Assembly: GCA_902469555.1 (NCBI GenBank)
Contig: CABRDB010000063.1
Location: 1-7,674 of the forward strand
Reading direction: 5' to 3'
Length of the DNA: 7,674 nucleotides
Source: an uncultured Collinsella sp.
GTDB taxonomy: Bacteria; Actinomycetota; Coriobacteriia; Coriobacteriales; Coriobacteriaceae
Below, piece by piece: positions 5,258-7,674 of the stretch. A program made the position numbers and the translations under genes. The notes under the pieces were generated by a model. The model did not search any database. It was not told the origin of the DNA and was given only the letters and a program-made list of their open reading frames with translations. Positions within the stretch are counted from its first letter, which is position 1, and every line of letters starts with the position of its first letter.

Positions 5258-6135
5258 CAGCCGAACCTCTTCTCATCGATCGCATGTAACACACAGGGCA
5301 GCACCATCCAGGCAGCGTACACGACATAGCCCAGCCACGGCGCCGGCACCGAAAGCTGCGGGTAAAACGAATACTGCGTTGTCGCGGTCCATGCCACTGC
5401 CACCGCGGCGGCACCAAACAGCGCGAGCCCGACCAGCGCGGCAACGTCGCTGCGCCCCAGTCGATACCGCGCGTACGTCGTACGGCGCGACGCAGCACCC
5501 CACCCGCGCGAGCGCATGGCATCCGCGCGCTCAAGCGAATCTTCCATGCCCCAGCCCATCAGCACGCTCGACGCCCGCAGGCGCGATCGCACGGGATCGG
5601 TGGGCGCACGCCCCGGTACATCAATCGCATCCTGCACCGCCAGTACCGTGCGGCCGCGGCGCAAAAACTGTGGGATAAGCCGCATACACATCGAAATCAT
5701 GAGTGCGATCACCGGCGCGGCGTTGCCCAACAGTGCAAGCACCTTGTCGTATTCGAGCATCGACGCCGCCGCCTCAAACCACAGCACGCTCGCCACAAAC
5801 AGCCCGCCCATGCACAGGCCGTAAACCATGCTCTCTAGATACACCGCACGCATGCCAATACGAAACAGCTCCGTCGAACCCGAAGCGCTAAACAGCGGAT
5901 TGACCAGCGCGATAATCAAAATCACCGACAGCTGCCAGCGAAGCGCCCCCAACGTGCGCGCAGCGCCGCGCGTCGCAAGCCCGTACGCCAGCCCGCCCGC
6001 AAGCGACAGCGCGATCAGCACCGGTTGCATCGAGAACATGGTGAGCCCCAGCGTCAACGCCATGTAGAACGCCGGCACCGCCGGATGCGACATCGAAAAT
6101 GCCGCGACGGGTTCGTTGCCCGATTCCTCTCGCAT
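5257..6135 (-). CDS. ecfT: ECF transporter transmembrane component EcfT
   Basis: Membrane scaffold that couples the ATPases to the S component. The 292-aa form has hydrophobic segments at about 18-55, 65-82, 100-122, 135-152, 231-250 and 266-285. Between the fourth and fifth lie the two cytoplasmic coupling helices. They include MRLIPQFLRRGRTVLAVQDA (151-170) and ERADAMRSRGWG (202-213); the second holds the A-M-R-S-R-G motif typical of EcfT, a family-level assignment. The frame is open as far as 6315. The ATG at 6135 is chosen because it gives normal family length and because a likely promoter (6284-6311) would leave the upstream ATGs at 6288 and 6315 untranscribed. A GTG at 6144, with GGGGG 5 nt before it, is an alternative start. 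The stop overlaps the ATPase start. First gene of the operon. Confidence 0.88.
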   Translation of the reverse strand: MREESGNEPVAAFSMSHPAVPAFYMALTLGLTMFSMQPVLIALSLAGGLAYGLATRGAARTLGALRWQLSVILIIALVNPLFSASGSTELFRIGMRAVYLESMVYGLCMGGLFVASVLWFEAAASMLEYDKVLALLGNAAPVIALMISMCMRLIPQFLRRGRTVLAVQDAIDVPGRAPTDPVRSRLRASSVLMGWGMEDSLERADAMRSRGWGAASRRTTYARYRLGRSDVAALVGLALFGAAAVAVAWTATTQYSFYPQLSVPAPWLGYVVYAAWMVLPCVLHAIDEKRFG

Positions 6136-6283
6136 GATATCCACGGGCGCCCCCGTCCCCTCGCTCAAACGACAGCTTCGCAGCACCGCCAACGCTGCAC
6201 GCAAGCAGCGCAAACGCCACGCCGGCGGCGCAAGCCTCAACCGCCGCAAACCAATCGTTACGCGCTCAACATATGCCTGCGGT
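6136..6283 (-). promoter_or_regulatory. Probable ECF operon leader
   Basis: If transcription starts from the promoter at 6284-6311, the mRNA has a leader of about 140 nt before the EcfT start. In the EcfT frame it would encode an Arg/Leu-rich segment (LRRLRLAPPAWRLRCLRAAL...) unlike EcfT, which supports its being untranslated. I could not recognise a thiamine, cobalamin, FMN or preQ1 riboswitch consensus by eye, and the length is short for a cobalamin riboswitch. Confidence 0.35.
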
Positions 6284-6311
6284 ATCATATTGCGCCGTGT
6301 ATCGTTTCCAA
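6284..6311 (-). promoter_or_regulatory. Candidate sigma-70-type promoter of the ECF operon
   Basis: On the minus strand the -35 box TTGGAA (6306-6311, 4 of 6 matches) and the -10 box TATGAT (6284-6289, 5 of 6) are separated by 16 bp. It is the best promoter-like pair found in the window. It lies only 33 bp from the divergent glmU start, so polymerase binding here could interfere with glmU transcription. Confidence 0.45.
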
Positions 6312-6322
6312 ACACACGTCTC

Positions 6323-6343
6323 TATAACGTAACAGGAGATCAC
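6323..6343 (+). promoter_or_regulatory. glmU ribosome-binding site and possible -10 box
   Basis: AGGAG (6334-6338) stands 5 nt before the glmU ATG and fixes its start. Just upstream, TATAAC (6323-6328, 5 of 6) could be a -10 box, but no matching -35 is seen and the leader would then be very short. The glmU promoter is therefore not settled. Confidence 0.4.
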
Positions 6344-7674
6344 ATGGACGCAACCGCAATTATCCTCGCTGCCGGCGAGGGCACCCGCATGAAGTCGAAC
6401 CACTGCAAGGTTTCGCACAAGATCCTGGGCAAGCCCATGGTCCAGTGGATCGTCGACGCCACCATCAAGGCCGGCTGCAGCCGCGTCGTGGTCGTCATCG
6501 GCAGCCACGCCGACGAGATGCGCGCCCTTATCGACGGCACCTACGCCAACAGCGCCACCAAGGTCGAGTGCGTTGAGCAGACCGAGCGCCTGGGCACCGG
6601 CCACGCCGTGAAAGTCGCGCTCGAGGCCTGCGGCATCACGCAAGGCCCCGTCGTCGTGCTCAACGGCGACTTGCCCCTCATCACCGCCGACACCGTTGCC
6701 AAGTTCGCGCAAACCGTCGCCACCGGCGAGCTCGCCTGCACCGTCATGACCATGACCCCGCCCGACCCCTTCGGCTACGGCCGCATCAAGCTGGGCGCCG
6801 ACGGCCAGATCGAGCGCATCATCGAGCAGAAGGACTGCACGCCCGAGCAGGCCGCCACGCTGCTGGAGTGCAACGCCGGCTGCTACGCCTTCGACGGCGC
6901 GCAGCTCGCCGCCCACATCAACGAGATCGGCAACGACAACGCGCAGTCCGAGTACTATCTGCCCGACATGCTCGAAATCCTCAAGGGTCACGGCCAGGCA
7001 GCCTCCATCTTCCACTGCGACGACTACCGCGACGGCCTGGGCGTCAACAGTCGTATCCAGCTCGCGCAGCTCACCGCCATCGCGCGCGACCGCATCAACG
7101 AGCACTGGATGGCAGAGGGCGTCACGTTCATCGACCCCACGCAGGCTTGGATCGGCCCCGACGCCACCATCGGCCGCGACACCGTCGTGTGGCCGCAGAC
7201 GCACCTGATCGGCCACGTCACCGTGGGCGAGGAATGCCAGCTCGGCCCCAACAGCCGTCTCACCGACACCACCGTCGGCAGCGGCTGCACCATCGATGAG
7301 ACCATCGCCATCGAGGCCGTCATCGAGAACGGCGTCGACTGCGGCCCGCGCGCCTACCTGCGCCCGGGCACCCACATGCTCGACGGATCCAAGGCCGGCA
7401 CGCACGTGGAGATCAAGAAGTCCACGATTGGCGAGGGTTCCAAGGTGCCCCACCTGTCCTACATCGGCGACACCACCATGGGCTCCGGCGTCAACGTGGG
7501 CGCGGGCTCCATCACCTGCAACTACGACGGCGTCCACAAGCACAAGACCGTCATCGGCAAGGATGCCTTCATCGGTTCCGACACCATGATGGTCGCGCCC
7601 GCCCAGATCGGCGACGGCGCGCTCGTGGCCGCCGGCTCCGTCATCACCGAGCCGGTCCCGGCCGACGCGCTCGG
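6344..7674 (+). CDS. glmU: Bifunctional GlcNAc-1-P uridyltransferase / GlcN-1-P acetyltransferase, C-terminus cut off
   Basis: Makes UDP-N-acetylglucosamine for peptidoglycan: the C-terminal domain acetylates glucosamine-1-phosphate and the N-terminal domain adds UMP. 443 complete codons are present before the window ends, close to the full length of about 455. Uridyltransferase: LAAGEGTRMKS (8-18), LNGDLPLI (106-113, metal-binding Asp), GYGRI (144-148), NAGCYAFD (177-184), NAQSEYYLPD (199-208), GVNSRIQL (233-240). Acetyltransferase left-handed beta helix: AYLRPG (337-342), VEIKKS (355-360), VPHLSYIGD (368-376, catalytic H370), ITCNYDG (390-396), then IGSDTMMVAP. The block usually read LPKVLH is HCKVSH here (20-25), keeping the lysine. 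Codons end in C or G to a greater degree than in the neighbouring genes, which fits high expression. No open frame is broken. Confidence 0.97.
   Translation, partial: MDATAIILAAGEGTRMKSNHCKVSHKILGKPMVQWIVDATIKAGCSRVVVVIGSHADEMRALIDGTYANSATKVECVEQTERLGTGHAVKVALEACGITQGPVVVLNGDLPLITADTVAKFAQTVATGELACTVMTMTPPDPFGYGRIKLGADGQIERIIEQKDCTPEQAATLLECNAGCYAFDGAQLAAHINEIGNDNAQSEYYLPDMLEILKGHGQAASIFHCDDYRDGLGVNSRIQLAQLTAIARDRINEHWMAEGVTFIDPTQAWIGPDATIGRDTVVWPQTHLIGHVTVGEECQLGPNSRLTDTTVGSGCTIDETIAIEAVIENGVDCGPRAYLRPGTHMLDGSKAGTHVEIKKSTIGEGSKVPHLSYIGDTTMGSGVNVGAGSITCNYDGVHKHKTVIGKDAFIGSDTMMVAPAQIGDGALVAAGSVITEPVPADAL

Noticed and set aside
6136..6315. A 60-residue N-terminal extension of EcfT
   Set aside because: Arg/Leu-rich, unlike the family, lacks a good ribosome-binding site, and its two ATG codons lie within or upstream of the likely -10 box.
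6266..7543. A 425-codon open frame on the minus strand covering most of glmU
   Set aside because: It is an Ala/Gly/Val/Asp-rich mirror of a GC-rich gene with strong codon bias, has no family motif, and lies opposite an unmistakable GlmU.

Overview
The window looks like chromosomal DNA of a GC-rich actinobacterium. The best guess is class Coriobacteriia, Collinsella or a close relative. This is inferred from GC content, the Coriobacteria-like shape of the dihydropteroate synthase, and intergenic repeats of a kind I associate with Collinsella. No rRNA, tRNA, CRISPR array or transposase gene is visible. All seven protein genes belong to known families. The less ordinary content is the repeat DNA, including one repeat-like unit lying in frame inside a transporter gene.

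Layout: (1) 1-561, minus strand, the N-terminal part of dihydropteroate synthase (folP), cut by the window edge. (2) 657-1409, minus, a zinc-binding sirtuin (NAD-dependent protein deacylase), upstream of folP on the same strand. (3) 1545-2363, plus, an exodeoxyribonuclease III / AP endonuclease, divergent from the sirtuin. (4) 2364-2895, a 532-bp gene-free stretch between convergent gene ends. It holds two long imperfect palindromes (2430-2602 and 2690-2855), each centred on a small hairpin that starts AAACCGCAGG. A separate direct repeat brackets the first palindrome. (5) 2896-6135, minus, a tightly packed energy-coupling factor (ECF) vitamin/micronutrient transporter operon in the order EcfT, fused double ATPase, S component. 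(6) 6344 to the window end, plus, the bifunctional GlmU enzyme, divergent from the transporter and missing only its last residues.

How the genes work together: the T protein, the two-headed ATPase and the S component should form one complete ECF importer. A stop/start overlap (TGATG) joins T to the ATPase and a 4-bp gap joins the ATPase to S, which suggests coupled translation. The substrate cannot be read from the sequence. FolP (folate synthesis), the sirtuin, the exonuclease (base-excision repair) and GlmU (UDP-GlcNAc for peptidoglycan) are housekeeping functions with no evident shared pathway.

The most interesting observation is at 4275-4463. This 189-bp (63-codon) segment has inverted-repeat ends, several internal hairpins and about 52% GC by hand count. 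It lies in frame in the linker between the two ATPase domains. It resembles a palindromic repeat that inserted into a coding gene without breaking it, by analogy with Rickettsia palindromic elements.
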